From the NCBI RefSeq assembly GCF_009905375.1, contig NC_133649.1, positions 230,248,102 through 230,312,101 on the forward strand: DNA of 64,000 bases. The letters run 5' to 3'. Numbering within the stretch: position 1 is the stretch's first letter; every line of letters begins with the position of its first letter. This stretch comes from Apium graveolens (taxonomy: Eukaryota > Streptophyta > Magnoliopsida > Apiales > Apiaceae). Of the stretch, positions 1 to 10,509 are shown piece after piece. The translations under genes and the position numbers were made by a program. The notes under the pieces are model-generated. The model searched no databases. It was not told where the DNA came from and saw only the letters and a program-made list of their open reading frames with translations.

Positions 1-1
1 G

Positions 2-220
2 GCTATAAGAGATCTTCTCAGAATCTCTGGTACAAAGGCTTATCAGTACATTCTAACAATTACTGAAGATGATGGAAGAGAAATTTCTATGCTGAAGAAC
101 TCTGCTAAGGTGGAAGTTATTCTGAAAGGAAGATGCTTAGTTGAAGTTCTGAGAAAAGCTGAAGATAAGCTGGTAAAAGATTTTGTTAAGAATCATTATG
201 GATTCATATTGATCCAGTGA
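2..220 (+). pseudogene. C-terminal end of a copia-element ORF (truncated by window edge)
   Basis: An open frame enters from the left edge and stops at TGA 218-220, giving about 72 residues (…AYQYILTITEDDGREISML… …NHYGFILIQ). It lies 128 bp before a polypurine tract and a 3' LTR. In Sirevirus-type copia elements this position holds the C-terminus of pol or of an extra ORF downstream of pol. I see none of the usual copia RNase H C-terminal motifs, so the extra ORF is the likelier origin; that is inference. The protein itself is not recognised. Confidence 0.45.
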
Positions 221-347
221 TGATGGTAAAGCTGCATGTTCTATAAGTTGTAGTTAATAGTCTTATTAAACTCTCATTGCATTTGAACTTAAATGTTTTT
301 GACATCATCAAATCTATTAACTTGTATATTTTTGCATAATTTACAAG

Positions 348-358
348 TTGGGGGAGAT
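348..358 (+). other. Polypurine tract of the left-edge copia element
   Basis: The purine-rich TTGGGGGAGAT lies directly before the LTR that starts TGTTAAAT. This is the standard plus-strand priming site. The same tract, reverse-complemented, follows the 3' LTRs of copia elements C1 (25078) and C2 (49508). Confidence 0.8.
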
Positions 359-931
359 TGTTAAATATATTTGAGATGTCATGTCTAATATATTTCATGT
401 TTAGTTTTCAGATCTTAACAAATAAGAAATATCAGTACTTACTGAAATCAGTACTTACTGGAAGTCAGAACTTAAGGTCATATCAGAACTTAAGGTTATT
501 TCAGAACTTAAATGCGGGAGGACTTACAGTTAAGGAAGGAAGCTGATTTACAGGATTGAAAATCGAGACTAAAACAAAAGAAGATATGCATGGAAAGAGT
601 TAGAAGATAAGAAGACTTGTATAAGATATCTGATTGATATATTTTAGGCGATAGAATTATATTCCATATCAATTGGAAGTTATCTTCTAACTGTGTACTA
701 TATAAACACAGACATAGGTTTACACTATATGTGTTATCATTATTGAGAAGATCATACATTGTAACCTAGCAGCTCTTAGTGATATTTGTTCATCACTGAG
801 AGAGAACAGTTCCATTGTAACAAAATTTATTATATTGAATATATCTGTTTATTGTTACTTGTGTTCGAAATTGATTTGATTGTATTAAACAATGTATTCA
901 ACCCCCTTCTACAGTGTTGTATGACCTAACA
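359..931 (+). repeat. 3' LTR of a copia (Sirevirus-like) retrotransposon, family A
   Basis: The LTR starts TGTTA and ends TAACA, 573 bp. It carries short internal repeats of CAGAACTTAAGG type (around 470-510), a TATA box TATATAA at 699-705 and a pyrimidine-rich end AACCCCCTTCT shared with the other copia LTRs here. The matching 5' LTR is outside the window, so the target duplication cannot be checked. The TATA box lies in the loop of a CTGTGT/ACACAG inverted repeat (691-711). Confidence 0.85.
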
Positions 932-939
932 GACCTATA

Positions 940-1870
940 GCACAATTCAACGAAGGCGAAGAAAATCTAGTTTATTCTTGTCAATCTTTGTTCTAAGTTG
1001 TAATCTTGGATGCTCATTTCTTGTTTTGTTGAACCTAATACTCTGGATTACGTACTTTGTTTATTATTTATTTATAAAGACTACGTTTATTATACCATGC
1101 TTTCATCGGAACCACGTTGATGATGAGTCCGATTTTGGACTAATTGTTATCATGGGTTTCTAGCGGATTTATTTATGGATTTCTTTAGTTGATTTATTTC
1201 GATGCCTTAGTGTGTGGAGATTGTATGATATCCTAGTATTGGTTGTGCTTATTCATCTTATGAGCGTCGCGAACTTATAAGATAGCGTGTTAATTCTTAA
1301 TGAAGTGACAGTGAATTTAAGGGTTTAGAACTTGCCATGCTAGCATAGGTTCATGTGTTATTGTTATGCATGATTCGTAGGTAATTTTAAGCTTACTTGC
1401 CCTATGTAATCACGATAGATAACTTGTGCATTAAACCATTATGTTGTCAAATTCTAAAGACATATAGGGTCTCAATATATTGGTGTCTATTCAGCTTCTA
1501 TCTCTTTTTTGGATATTTGGTAGTATGGTATTCGTGCAACGAAAGTTGGCATTTATCAGTTTCGTGTTATCTGATTAATGTCATCACCATTACTTGCTAA
1601 GGTTAAGAATGAAAAGGCTATCGAATGAAGTACTTAATGAAGATAGAATCCCATATTTGTGTCATATATTATTCAATTCTCTTTACTCTCTTTAGTTAAT
1701 GTTCTCTAGTATAACTCTCAATAGTTAATCATAGTATAATCAAAACCCAAATTGTTATTCGTCTTAGCATTGAATAATAGCCATATCATTGTTGCATAAG
1801 TGCATAAATCACAAAGTTAACCTAAATCAGTCTCTGTGGAAACAAACTAGAAATAATTCTATATTACTTG
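940..1870 (+). mobile_element. Tat/Athila-like gypsy LTR remnant
   Basis: There is no coding capacity. The right end (CTCTGTGGAAACAAACT around 1833-1850, then TATTACTTGCGATCACG and ATTATTAGCG…) resembles the conserved 3' end of plant Tat/Athila LTRs. This is from memory of the family, not an alignment. No clean TG…CA borders or target duplication were found. I read it as a decayed LTR leading into the element's 5' untranslated region, which forms the left arm of the inverted repeat that follows. Confidence 0.4.
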
Positions 1871-2690
1871 CGATCACGTATACTTCCGTGAATTATTAGC
1901 GCGTGCTTAGCGACTAACATACTCAAGTATTTTGTGTATTTGATTCGTTTTTGTAGTGTTTTGCATTTCAGGCACAGTTGGAGGAATCAGGAGGTTTAAC
2001 ATTACAATGATGCTAAAATGGTGTTAGGAAGGTGTCTTGAATAAAAGCTCGTGGATCGCCATCTCAAACCAGCCAGAAAAACAAGCAGAAGAAATTTTTC
2101 CAGATGGTCAGCGCGCCAGCGCTGTGTTAGCGCACGGCTGTGCCAAAGAGGCAGAAGGACAGCGCGCCCGCGCTGGTGAAGCACGCGACCGCGCCAAGCC
2201 AGGAATTCACGTCCTTGCTCTTTGCTCCTTGTTGTGTCTATCTTGTATATCATGTCCTTTAAAATGTCTTATTTAGGCTTTATATATGCTGTAGAATCAT
2301 CCTGGGCCTCCAACAGTCAAAATTATACAAGAATCAAGAAATTGCAGATGCGACCTGCCGCGCGCTATCCTTGCGTGGGCGCGCTGTACTTCTTTCCAAC
2401 CGGCGCAGGCGCACGCTAACACAGCGCGGGCACGCTAAGCTTCTGGAAAAAATCTGACTTCTGTTTTATAGGCTGGTTTTTAATGGCAATCAACAAGGAA
2501 TCATCTGAGGCTCCTTCCTAACACCAATTTAACACCAAAACAATGTTAAATCTCCTCCTTCCTTCATCAATGCCCTGAAATGCAAAACACTACAAAAACA
2601 CATCAAACACACAAACAACTTGAGTACAAAACACTAATTCGAACCTTTATAAAGCGTTCTAAGTGGATATACGTGCCACTTAACAACTAA
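1870..2690. repeat. Large imperfect inverted repeat with GC-rich core
   Basis: The left arm (about 1870-2200) matches the reverse complement of the right arm (about 2345-2690). Anchor blocks include GTAGTGTTTTGCATTTCAG (left about 1954-1972; right about 2577-2595), GGTGTTAGGAAGG, AACCAGCC, and GCGCTGTGTTAGCG in both arms. The arms are diverged by substitutions and indels. The core holds repeated AGCGCGCCCGCGCTG-like sequence, a sharp GC island in AT-rich surroundings. Two head-to-head copies of the same retrotransposon 5' region would explain it. Confidence 0.75.
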
Positions 2691-2950
2691 ACTAATGTGG
2701 ATAGATCACCAAATAGGCTCGAACAATCCTCAAGAAGGGCCAATGTACCTAGAGTACCAAATAAACTAAATAAATCTTCGCGAAGGGCCAATGTGGCTAG
2801 AACACCAAATAAACTAAACCAATCCCTCGTACGGCCAATATACCTAGAGCACCAAATATACTAACCAATTTGCCTAGAGAATCAAAAAACCTACCTCAAT
2901 CCCACGAAGATCCAATGTGCCTAGAGTACTAAATAATATCAAAAAAGGCG
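2690..2950 (+). repeat. Tandem repeat, about 48-bp unit, 4-5 degenerate copies
   Basis: The unit has the form GGGCCAATGT-CCTAGAGTACCAAATAAACTAAA… with starts near 2737, 2785, 2832 and 2906. The last interval is longer because of an extra partial copy (TTTGCCTAGAGAATCAAA). It lies in no convincing reading frame. Confidence 0.75.
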
Positions 2951-3089
2951 AAGAAGTATACAGATGTGTCTAGTGCTACCCCATCATCAACACGAGAAAA
3001 AGAAAAGAAGAGAGGAGGTAAAGAAAGAAAAAATAATATTATCAATGAGCCAATATCATCAAAGCGAGACCGAGAGTGTGTATTAGAGT

Positions 3090-3195
3090 TTCAACCAAAA
3101 CCAGCAGAAAAGTTGTATGAGAGTCCCAACCAAAACCAGCAGAAAAGTTGTATGAGAGTCCCAACCAAAACCAGCAGAAAAAAACTTCAACCAAA
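3090..3195 (+). repeat. Tandem repeat, 35-bp unit, 3 copies
   Basis: CAACCAAAACCAGCAGAAAA recurs at 3092, 3127 and 3162, separated by GTTGTATGAGAGTCC. The first two intervals are nearly identical. A 92-codon open frame spans the array, but its composition (K/Q/S-rich) reflects the repeat and I do not call it a gene. Confidence 0.75.
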
Positions 3196-3249
3196 ATCAA
3201 GTACCCATGAGAAATCGAACCAAATCGAAGAAAAAAAACAATAGTCATG

Positions 3250-6093
3250 ATTAGAACTTAAAATCATCCAAGAAAAAGTAAAAAATAATCGATTTGAATA
3301 AGAAGAAGACAAAAAGAAACAATAATCATATCACATGTTTTAAAACCAACATGTGGAACCCAACCCGATATAACTCATCATCAACCTATCCCGGATCTTG
3401 ATAACATGTTAAGTAACCGGTCGCACTAAAACCTTAAGGTGGTAGAGGAAGGTCAAAACATGATTTTATACTCTTTATTAATACCTATAAAGAGGACAAG
3501 AAAAAGGAAAAATAAGGAGATGGATTTAGCTGCAATGCATACTGGCACTACATGTGAACTAGAAGTGAGGGTTTGTGTGCAAGCCAATGCTCATCACCTG
3601 ATCAGATTCTTTGATAATATACTTTACTTACAAAATTTAAGGACTATCGAAGCATGAAAATTTGTGCATGAATTCAGCTGTAGATTGATTGCGGCGCGCA
3701 TGAGTTGTCTTTAAATCTTGAATTTTTTTTATTGATATTTTTTAAGATTTTTAAGTTGCAATGCCAATCCAAGAGAGTGACTTTATTTGAGACAAGTGTG
3801 TAGTTCACAGCTTTGCAAGAATGAATGAACAAACTTCTAAATAGAAGTCTAAACACATGCTCATACACAATGTTTCATAAAATGTTCTTATATCAAATTT
3901 ACTCCTCATTTCAACCTATATAAACAAATATGTAAATATTTAAAAATGCTCCTTAAATTCCAATTGAGTAGTTCATTTTTGACTTTTTTTGCAGCGATAC
4001 TTACCAAATTTTAACTAAAGTTTACATACATTATTATTAAAAAAATAAAAAATATTATAAAAAATATATAGTAATTATGAGCATATGAGGCTTAACTTAA
4101 ATATAGTAATTAAAAATGCTTTGTTAGCACATAAGAAATGCTTGATGTGCACTTATAATGATTAGTTTTAAGATATCTAAAGGGGAAAGCACAGGCCGGT
4201 ATGACTCGGTTTCCGGATAATATCATAAACGTATATCTTTGGTTTCTAAAATAAAAAAATCACAACCGCTAATTCAGATTCCGTTTCGGTTATAAAAATC
4301 CCCTTTCAATTATAATCGTCTCGGTTTGATTATAAAATTGACAAATGTAAAATGAAAAGTAATATTTAAACAACACAAATGAGATTTTCTTAATTATTAT
4401 TTTCATTTTAAAAATGAGACTCTATTATGATAATTTTGCAGATTGCTTCCAAGGTGGTAGGTATAAGGTTCATGAGGTTGGATTTCAAAGGGAGAGTGCA
4501 CAATTTAGAACAAATAACATCCAGAATCATGGTGCACTTGTTAGGCAACAAACTAAATCAAAATAACCAATAAAATTAGTTATGTAATTAGCTAGCTCTA
4601 ACTAAAAAACAACTTGCACAAATCCAACAGTATAACAACTCACATAAACAAATTTGATCAAGTTACATACGTACTGGATCCCAATTTTTATTTACAAGTT
4701 GAAATTACAGTAAACGCAATTCTTCAAATATTAAAATTTATTTATCAGTATTGATTATATATATATTTATCATTTGATTAACATTTTAATAACTATTCGA
4801 GTCACCTTTTATCGATTCGTTGAGACGTATAACCGAACCCAACCATTTGAATCAGATCAGTTTTTTATTTTTCGATTTTGGATCGATTTTATTCGGATCG
4901 GTTTTTCCGGTTATTCATAGTTTCAGATCGGTTTCAATTTTGATTCGATTTTTTGCTCAACCCTAATTGGATTTGTGTAAGTTTATTTAATGCATCTTTA
5001 TTCTTTAACAAGAAAATGATCAGAATTCAATGAATTCTTCCAGTTCTTAAAAAGGCAGAAAAACTCATTATATCTTTGTTATATAATATGCATAATGAGG
5101 ATAAAAAATTCATACTTATGGTCCCTATACTACCAATTCAACAAGGACCGTTAGATTTTTAAATAAATTGATCATATCAGTTGGATCTATAATAAAGTAA
5201 TAATATATAACCAACGATAAGTAGATAGTCTAAATTGAATAGAAAATCCTACCTTTTCAATTATTTAAACAAAAAATAAGTAGATATCCTAAACTGAATT
5301 GAAAAACAATGCAAAATTCGTAGTTATGCTTTTTCTTCAATTTATGGATAATATTTATTGGACAAATTTTTTAAATCATAACCGAATTAAACATTATTTT
5401 GTGAGGTTTGCGTGGGGTGTAAAATCGTCAAAATCTGATTTATATAATTGAAGATAGAGCTGAAAAAAATCAAGTGAAACTCGATAAATTTTTTTATTTG
5501 TTTGAACTTTGATTTAATTTTTTTAACTATTTCAAATTATTAAAAATTTGTTTAAAAAAATAAAACATTCATGCTTTGCACATCGAAACTTAAAATTTGC
5601 TAGCAGATCAGTGGATATCGTACTTGAGTTTATATTAATACACATGATTACTTTTGTATTTATGTTATTCATGCTAATTTTTTACAAAACCTAAATAGAG
5701 ATAATTCGTTCATCATTGTAATGGCCTTGACTTAAGATAAAATCATCTACACTATACATCGTAAAACAAAATTATACTATCAAAGCACAATTAGTTGGAT
5801 TTGGTTGGTATAATATATTTCAGGATAAAACAAAATAATAAATACTATTGATTTGGCTAAAAAATACTATATTATTGAAATTTTAATTCATCGATCGGAC
5901 TAATAGCGTTGGTCTAAAATAAAATAATATATACCATTAATTCAGGATAAAAAATTACAGAACTGATTTACGGTAAATTAGAATTAAAATCAAAATAAAG
6001 TTCGACCATTTAAAACAAAATAATATACAGTACTCAGCTGAGTTAAACAAAAGTATACTATTGATTTGTCTTTAAACAAAACTAGCTCTCTAG
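3250..6093. other. Gene-free AT-rich intergenic sequence
   Basis: No coding region, RNA gene or bounded element was recognised. At 4200-4980 there are several CGGTTT/GATCGGTTT-rich stretches of the kind seen in decayed non-autonomous plant repeats, without terminal repeats I could define. At 5760-6060 the phrase CAGGATAAAACAAAATAATA-like recurs several times; a similar phrase occurs at about 19260-19310, so this is probably a dispersed repeat family. Confidence 0.5.
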
Positions 6094-6110
6094 CCCGTGC
6101 AATGCACGGG
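6094..6110. repeat. Palindrome CCCGTGCAATGCACGGG
   Basis: A perfect hairpin with 7-bp arms CCCGTGC/GCACGGG around AAT, preceded by CTAG. GC-rich CCCGTGCA-type palindromes in AT-rich plant DNA are often found at ends of non-autonomous transposons. I could not find the other end, so only the palindrome is claimed. Confidence 0.5.
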
Positions 6111-6335
6111 CATACTCTAGATTTTGCTAATTGAAACCGTTTTTGCTGTAATTGTTGCCAATATATTTATGTTGTTATCTAATTGATGAATAGTCTATTT
6201 GTTTATGCATATTAGCACAATTGATTGAGGTATGTTTCTAGTGTTGCATTCGTAGGAAGTAGTAAATTATGCTAGCATACATTTTTTGCCACTTCATAAT
6301 TAAATGATATTTATAATATTTTAATACTTCGAAAG

Positions 6336-6918
6336 TGTTATGGATTAAAAACTAATATATATAATTGCTGTATTTAGTACTAAGGAACGTGAGCTTCAAG
6401 GCTCGTTTTGACTGCTCTTGTGTTTCGTGACTCAATCTGCCTTAACAAGATGCCTACGTACCTTGCTGATTGCCATGGATCAAGTCAAAAAACGTAGTTC
6501 TGATTTATGGGGTGAGACCCCTTATATAGATGTGGGAGTCCTTGAATTGGACTTGGGATAGGAGACTTGGTGGTCAAGTCTCTGAATTAGGATAGACTTA
6601 GGAGTCCTAGGGAGTAGGAAGCTGATTCCTTATCCCATGAGGTTCCTTAGAGGCCAATCTACAAGGATTTATATCCTCACTAGGACTTATCTTAATAGCT
6701 GTTTTTCTCCCTTATTTATTAATTACAAAATTAATAAATAATCAGGGTTTTTGGGCCTTTTTTGTTCCATCAGGCCTGATCTGGTCCATCAGGCCTGATC
6801 AACATGTTAACCTTTCTGGTCTGAATGTCATACATCTTCTTATTGGGCCTAGCAGCCCATACCTTGTACAATTAATGTAATATTTAATTATACAATCAGG
6901 ATTTATTTATCCCTATCA
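6336..6918 (-). repeat. G1 3' LTR
   Basis: On the plus strand it starts TGTTATGG and ends CCCTATCA, 583 bp, identical in length to the other LTR. In element orientation this is the downstream LTR. It is preceded by target duplication GAAAG and followed by the polypurine tract. Confidence 0.93.
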
Positions 6919-6942
6919 TTTGCCCCCCAATTTTTGAGAAAC
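6919..6942 (-). other. G1 polypurine tract
   Basis: On the minus strand the sequence is AAAAATTGGGGGGCAAA immediately before the LTR start TGATAGGG. This fits plus-strand priming of a minus-oriented element. Confidence 0.8.
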
Positions 6943-7049
6943 GTTGATTAAGTTTCGCAGAAGTTAAGTATATTCATTCCCTTACAGGGTTTCGTTTTTG
7001 CGTAAAGTATGGAGCGATCTACACGTTTACAACGATTTATCTTTTCCTT

Positions 7050-7510
7050 TAATTCTAGGATTTTTCCTTAATTTCCTGGATTTTTCCCTAAATTTATGGG
7101 ATTTATCTTCTACTTCCTGGATTTTTCCCTTAATTTCTGGGATTTATCCTTAATTTTCTGGATTTTCCCCTAATTTTCTGGGATTTATCTGGATTTTCCC
7201 TAATTTTCTGGGATTTATTCTTAATTTTCTGGATTTTTCCCCTAATTTTCTGGGATTTATCCCTAAATTTCTGGGATTTATCTTTTACTTCCTGGATTTT
7301 CCCTTAATTTATGGGATTTATCCTTAATTTTCTGGATTTTTCCCTAATTTTCTGGGATTTATCTGGATTTTCCCTAATTTTCTGGGATTTATCCTTAATT
7401 TTCTGGATTTTTCCCTAATTTTATGGGATTTATCCCTAAATTTCTGGGATTTATCTTTTACTTCCTGGAGTTTTCCCTTAATTTATGGGATTTATCCTTA
7501 ATTTTCTTTT
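7050..7510. repeat. Higher-order tandem repeat in the G1 3' region, about 174-bp unit
   Basis: Short units (CTGGGATTTATC…TTAATTTTCTGGATTTTTCCC) are organised into a longer period. The landmark CCCTAAATTTCTGGGATT or its close variant recurs at 7086, 7261 and 7434, spacing 175 and 173 bp. It is AT- and pyrimidine-rich with no coding potential. Confidence 0.8.
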
Positions 7511-7529
7511 TCTCTTTTTTTTTAATACA

Positions 7530-7960
7530 GATTTCGACCAGGAATCCTATTCGACCAGGATCCTGGTCGAATTAACCTCCATTCAGCCCTGGTCGAAGGC
7601 TTTTCGAGGAGAAACCATTCGAGCAAGAATCCTGGTCGAATTTCGGCCAGGATTTTTTCTATAATTTTTTTTTTGACTAGGATTTTTTCCCTTTCGGTCA
7701 GGATTACTGCTTTTTGACCGAATAAACCATCTTTTGTTGCCCAGGTCGATGAAAATTCGGGCAGGGCTCGTTCGACCAGGATTTTCCCTTGGTTTCTAGT
7801 CGACAAGGTTTTCAGGTATAGTGTTCTCGATCAGAATCCTGACCCTTTCGGTCAGGAATTAATATTTTGACCGAATTAAGCTTTCTCCCAGCCTTGGTCG
7901 ACGCCCTTTCGACCACAACTCATTCGAGGAGAAATACAGCTCGTGCCTTGATCGAATTGG
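7530..7960. repeat. Array of TTCGACCAGG / CCTGGTCGAA motifs with a 24-bp palindrome
   Basis: The motif TTCGACCAGGAT or its complement occurs many times in both orientations. Two copies meet head to head to form a perfect 24-bp palindrome at 7549-7572 (core GACCAGGATCCTGGTC). The sequence is non-coding between G1's 3' LTR and the antisense gene's promoter; an open minus-strand frame across it (7522-7806) looks like a by-product of the repeat. Confidence 0.7.
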
Positions 7961-7994
7961 GTCAAGAATATGTTAATTTTTGTGAATGCATATA

Positions 7995-8453
7995 TTTACT
8001 TTGGGCCATACGTCTGAGCTGGACTCTTTTGGATCCTTGATTTGGGCCTGGATTTTCTTGGGCCAACTTCTTAGTGGGTCTTAATCCTGGGCCTATTTCT
8101 TGAATCTGGGTTTTGTTTGTCAACTAATTGGGCCCCCTTTTTTGGGCTAGTTTTATTGGGCTATCCTTTGGGCCCATTGCTTTCAACTGGACTTTGGCTC
8201 ACGGGCCTATTTTAACCCTATTCCAACATGTTGGGCCTTATCCATGGGCCTTTCTGCCTGGGCTTTTGTATTTGTGAGCCCAAATTCCAAATTCTTCTAG
8301 GATTGTTCTGGATTCTTCCAGAATCTTCAAAAAAAACTCAAGTTTTTTCTCTTGAATTTTCCAGGAATTTCCTGGATAATTCCAGAAGCTTCTTATTTTT
8401 GGGCCTGAATGGGCTTTTCTAGGCCCAATTTCCTCTTTTTCCTCCTATATAAA
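7995..8453 (+). promoter_or_regulatory. Probable promoter of the G1 antisense gene: TGGGCY cluster and TATA box
   Basis: About sixteen TGGGCC/TGGGCT/GGCCCA sites lie between 8002 and 8430, followed by the TATA box TATATAAA at 8446-8453, then a CT-rich leader to the ATG at 8601. TGGGCY is the plant 'site II' motif bound by TCP-type factors in promoters active in dividing cells. Its spacing just upstream of a good TATA box suggests an independent plus-strand promoter inside a minus-strand retrotransposon. Function is inferred, not shown. Confidence 0.6.
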
Positions 8454-8600
8454 GGTGGGGGGAGTGTGTTCTCACTCACACTCTTCACTCTTCATTTCGT
8501 TCATTTCTAAAATTCTCCAACTTCCTCCTCTCTCAACCTTCCTCCCCTAGTTTCCAGCCTCCTTCCTTTCAAAGTTTCCAGGCTTTTCCCAGCTTTACTA

Positions 8601-10506
8601 ATGGCTGACAAGAGTTCCGAGAGGGCGGCCAAGATAGCCTCGGCTTCAAAACGAGGTAAGGATATCGAGATCCGTTCTTCGTATATGTCTTTAATCGATA
8701 TGATTAAAACTAGGGGGGATGAATATCCCTCTACTGCACATCTCGATTCTTTTAATCATTGTAATACTTGGCACAATATAGATTTCCATAAACTAAGTGC
8801 ACGTTATAACGTCCTTCCTCCTCTTAGATTAGTTCCAGTCTCTGGTGGTGACCGTACTTGCCATTGGAGACCCGACACTCTCTTTATTTACACAGATGCC
8901 CTTAATACTGGGCTTCGGTTTCCTTTCCACCCTTTTATTCCTCATCTTTTAGCTGATTTACAAATCAACCCATGTCAGCTTCCTCCAAACGCCTGGAGGA
9001 ACATTTTATGTTTTATGGTCTGCTGCCTTAGGGAGGGTTTTCCTCTTTCTGTAGCTGTTTTTAGGAAGGTCTTTCAGTGCTATAATAGCTCTTCCAGTAT
9101 TTGTGGTTGGGTCTATGTCAAGCAAAGGCCCAAAAGTAAACACATCTTTAATAGCGCCTCCATTCCTGATAACAACCAAAACTGGAGGAATAGTTTCGTT
9201 GGGTTACGTTGGGAGAATGGTGACTGGGGCACACTCTTCCGATCTTCCTTCGGGAAGGTCAGTGATGGTAGCCTCAAATCCATTCACTTAACTCCTGAGG
9301 AAACTATTATTTATAATGGGCTTACTCAGGACAACGGCACTACTACCAGCTGGACTCTCTTAGAGGAGTTCTCCCTCATTCACGTGGGACTATCCTCTGT
9401 TTCTCAACAGGGTATTTTTCTTCCCTTATCATCTTTATTTCATTTCATGCATTATTAACATCACTTATTTTGTTTTTTGCCTTGTTTTGCAGCTGCTAAG
9501 GAGATTAACGAGGACAATGTTCCTCCTGTTGAAGAGACTGCTAGGAAGAAGAAAGCTCGGCTCGCAGGCCTAGACACCCGGGGAAAGGCGACAGAGCCTA
9601 TCTTCTTGAGAAAGCACAAGGAGCCTATGGGGGAGGCTTCAATTGAAGGAGCTGAGGGCCATAATGCTCCTATCACTGCTGCTGCCCCTGCTGCTGCTGC
9701 TACAGGCGCCTTTCAGCCTCTCTGGGGATTCCGCCGAGGGGATACCGTGGTTGGTTCCACGAAGCATGTTTGGGATTGGTCCTACCATAGCGTGACTCCC
9801 AAGGACTTTACTGACGTGGTGGCCACCCCTGACCTTGAGAGGATTAAGCTCATGGGAGCCCAGTCTCTGGCTTCGGTATGCCTTCTCTCTTTTGAACTTA
9901 TCTTTCATTCTTGTAGCATTTTCTTGCCTTATACTTTGTTGATTGCTTTGTTTCAGTCTAACGCCTATTTTCAAGGTGCTGTGAGGCAAGCCGAGTCATG
10001 GAAGCGGGCTTCTGATAAGGCCGATAATGCCCTCAGGAGGCAACAGAAGAAGTATGCTACCCTGGAAAAGAAGCTCAAGCGCAAGGAGGAAGAACTCGGA
10101 GAGTCTAACGCCGAGCTGGTGGTACTTCGGGCGGAGAAGGATAAAGCTATAGACAACTATCTGGACTCGGAGGAGTTTTCCCAATCTATGAGGATTAGGG
10201 ATGATTCAGTCTTTCCCGGGTTTTTTAGGACTGGTTGGGACACGGCCCTTGGGACCGTGAACGAGGCTTGTCCTGATATTAACCGCGGATTATGTCTGCC
10301 CTGATGATGAGGCTTTGCTACAGAGGTTTCGTACCCAAGTAGTTGTCTCGGATCATGTTCCTCAGGATCCACTCCTTCCTCCTCCCGAGTCTTCTTCCAG
10401 ACCTGCTGAGGACGATAGCTCTTCCTCCTCCTCCAAGACGACAGAGACATCTAGCGAGAGCGGAGAGGACGATGATATGGATGCCGAGGGTACCTCAGCT
10501 CCTTAG
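8601..10506 (+). pseudogene. G1 antisense additional gene (Transposase_28 / 'putative gypsy-type transposon' protein), three exons, frameshifted
   Basis: This gene runs opposite to gag-pol. Exon 1 is 8601-9411, intron 9412-9492, exon 2 9493-9875, intron 9876-9956, exon 3 9957-10506. Both introns are 81 nt with GT…AG ends and preserve the frame. Exon 1 encodes a globular domain including HPFIPHLLADLQINPCQLPP and NAWRNILCFMVCCLREGFPL, which I recognise as the plant 'putative gypsy type transposon' family found next to Tat pol genes. Exon 3 is a charged coiled coil (about KADNALRRQQKKYATLEKKL) ending in an acidic Ser/Asp tail. The frame must shift near 10276-10290: the first frame stops at 10304 while the conserved continuation (CPDDEALLQRFRTQVVVSDH) is in another frame to 10506. 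A one-base deletion would explain it. The leader is CT-rich, and AATAAA-like sequence lies near 10704-10720. The protein's function in Tat elements is unknown. Confidence 0.75.
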
Positions 10507-10509
10507 AGC

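Noticed and set aside
1105..1145. Hammerhead-ribozyme-like core (TGATGAGTCC-loop-GGAC) in the left-edge gypsy LTR remnant
   Set aside because: The first core base is A instead of C and the GAAA after stem II is absent (TAAT), and no stems I or III were found. Probably chance or long decayed.
2690..2950. Possible CRISPR-like repeat-spacer structure
   Set aside because: Repeats are degenerate, contiguous tandem copies with no unique spacers, in plant nuclear DNA.
7522..7806. Minus-strand 94-codon frame
   Set aside because: Lies wholly in the TTCGACCAGG motif array and reflects the repeat rather than a protein.
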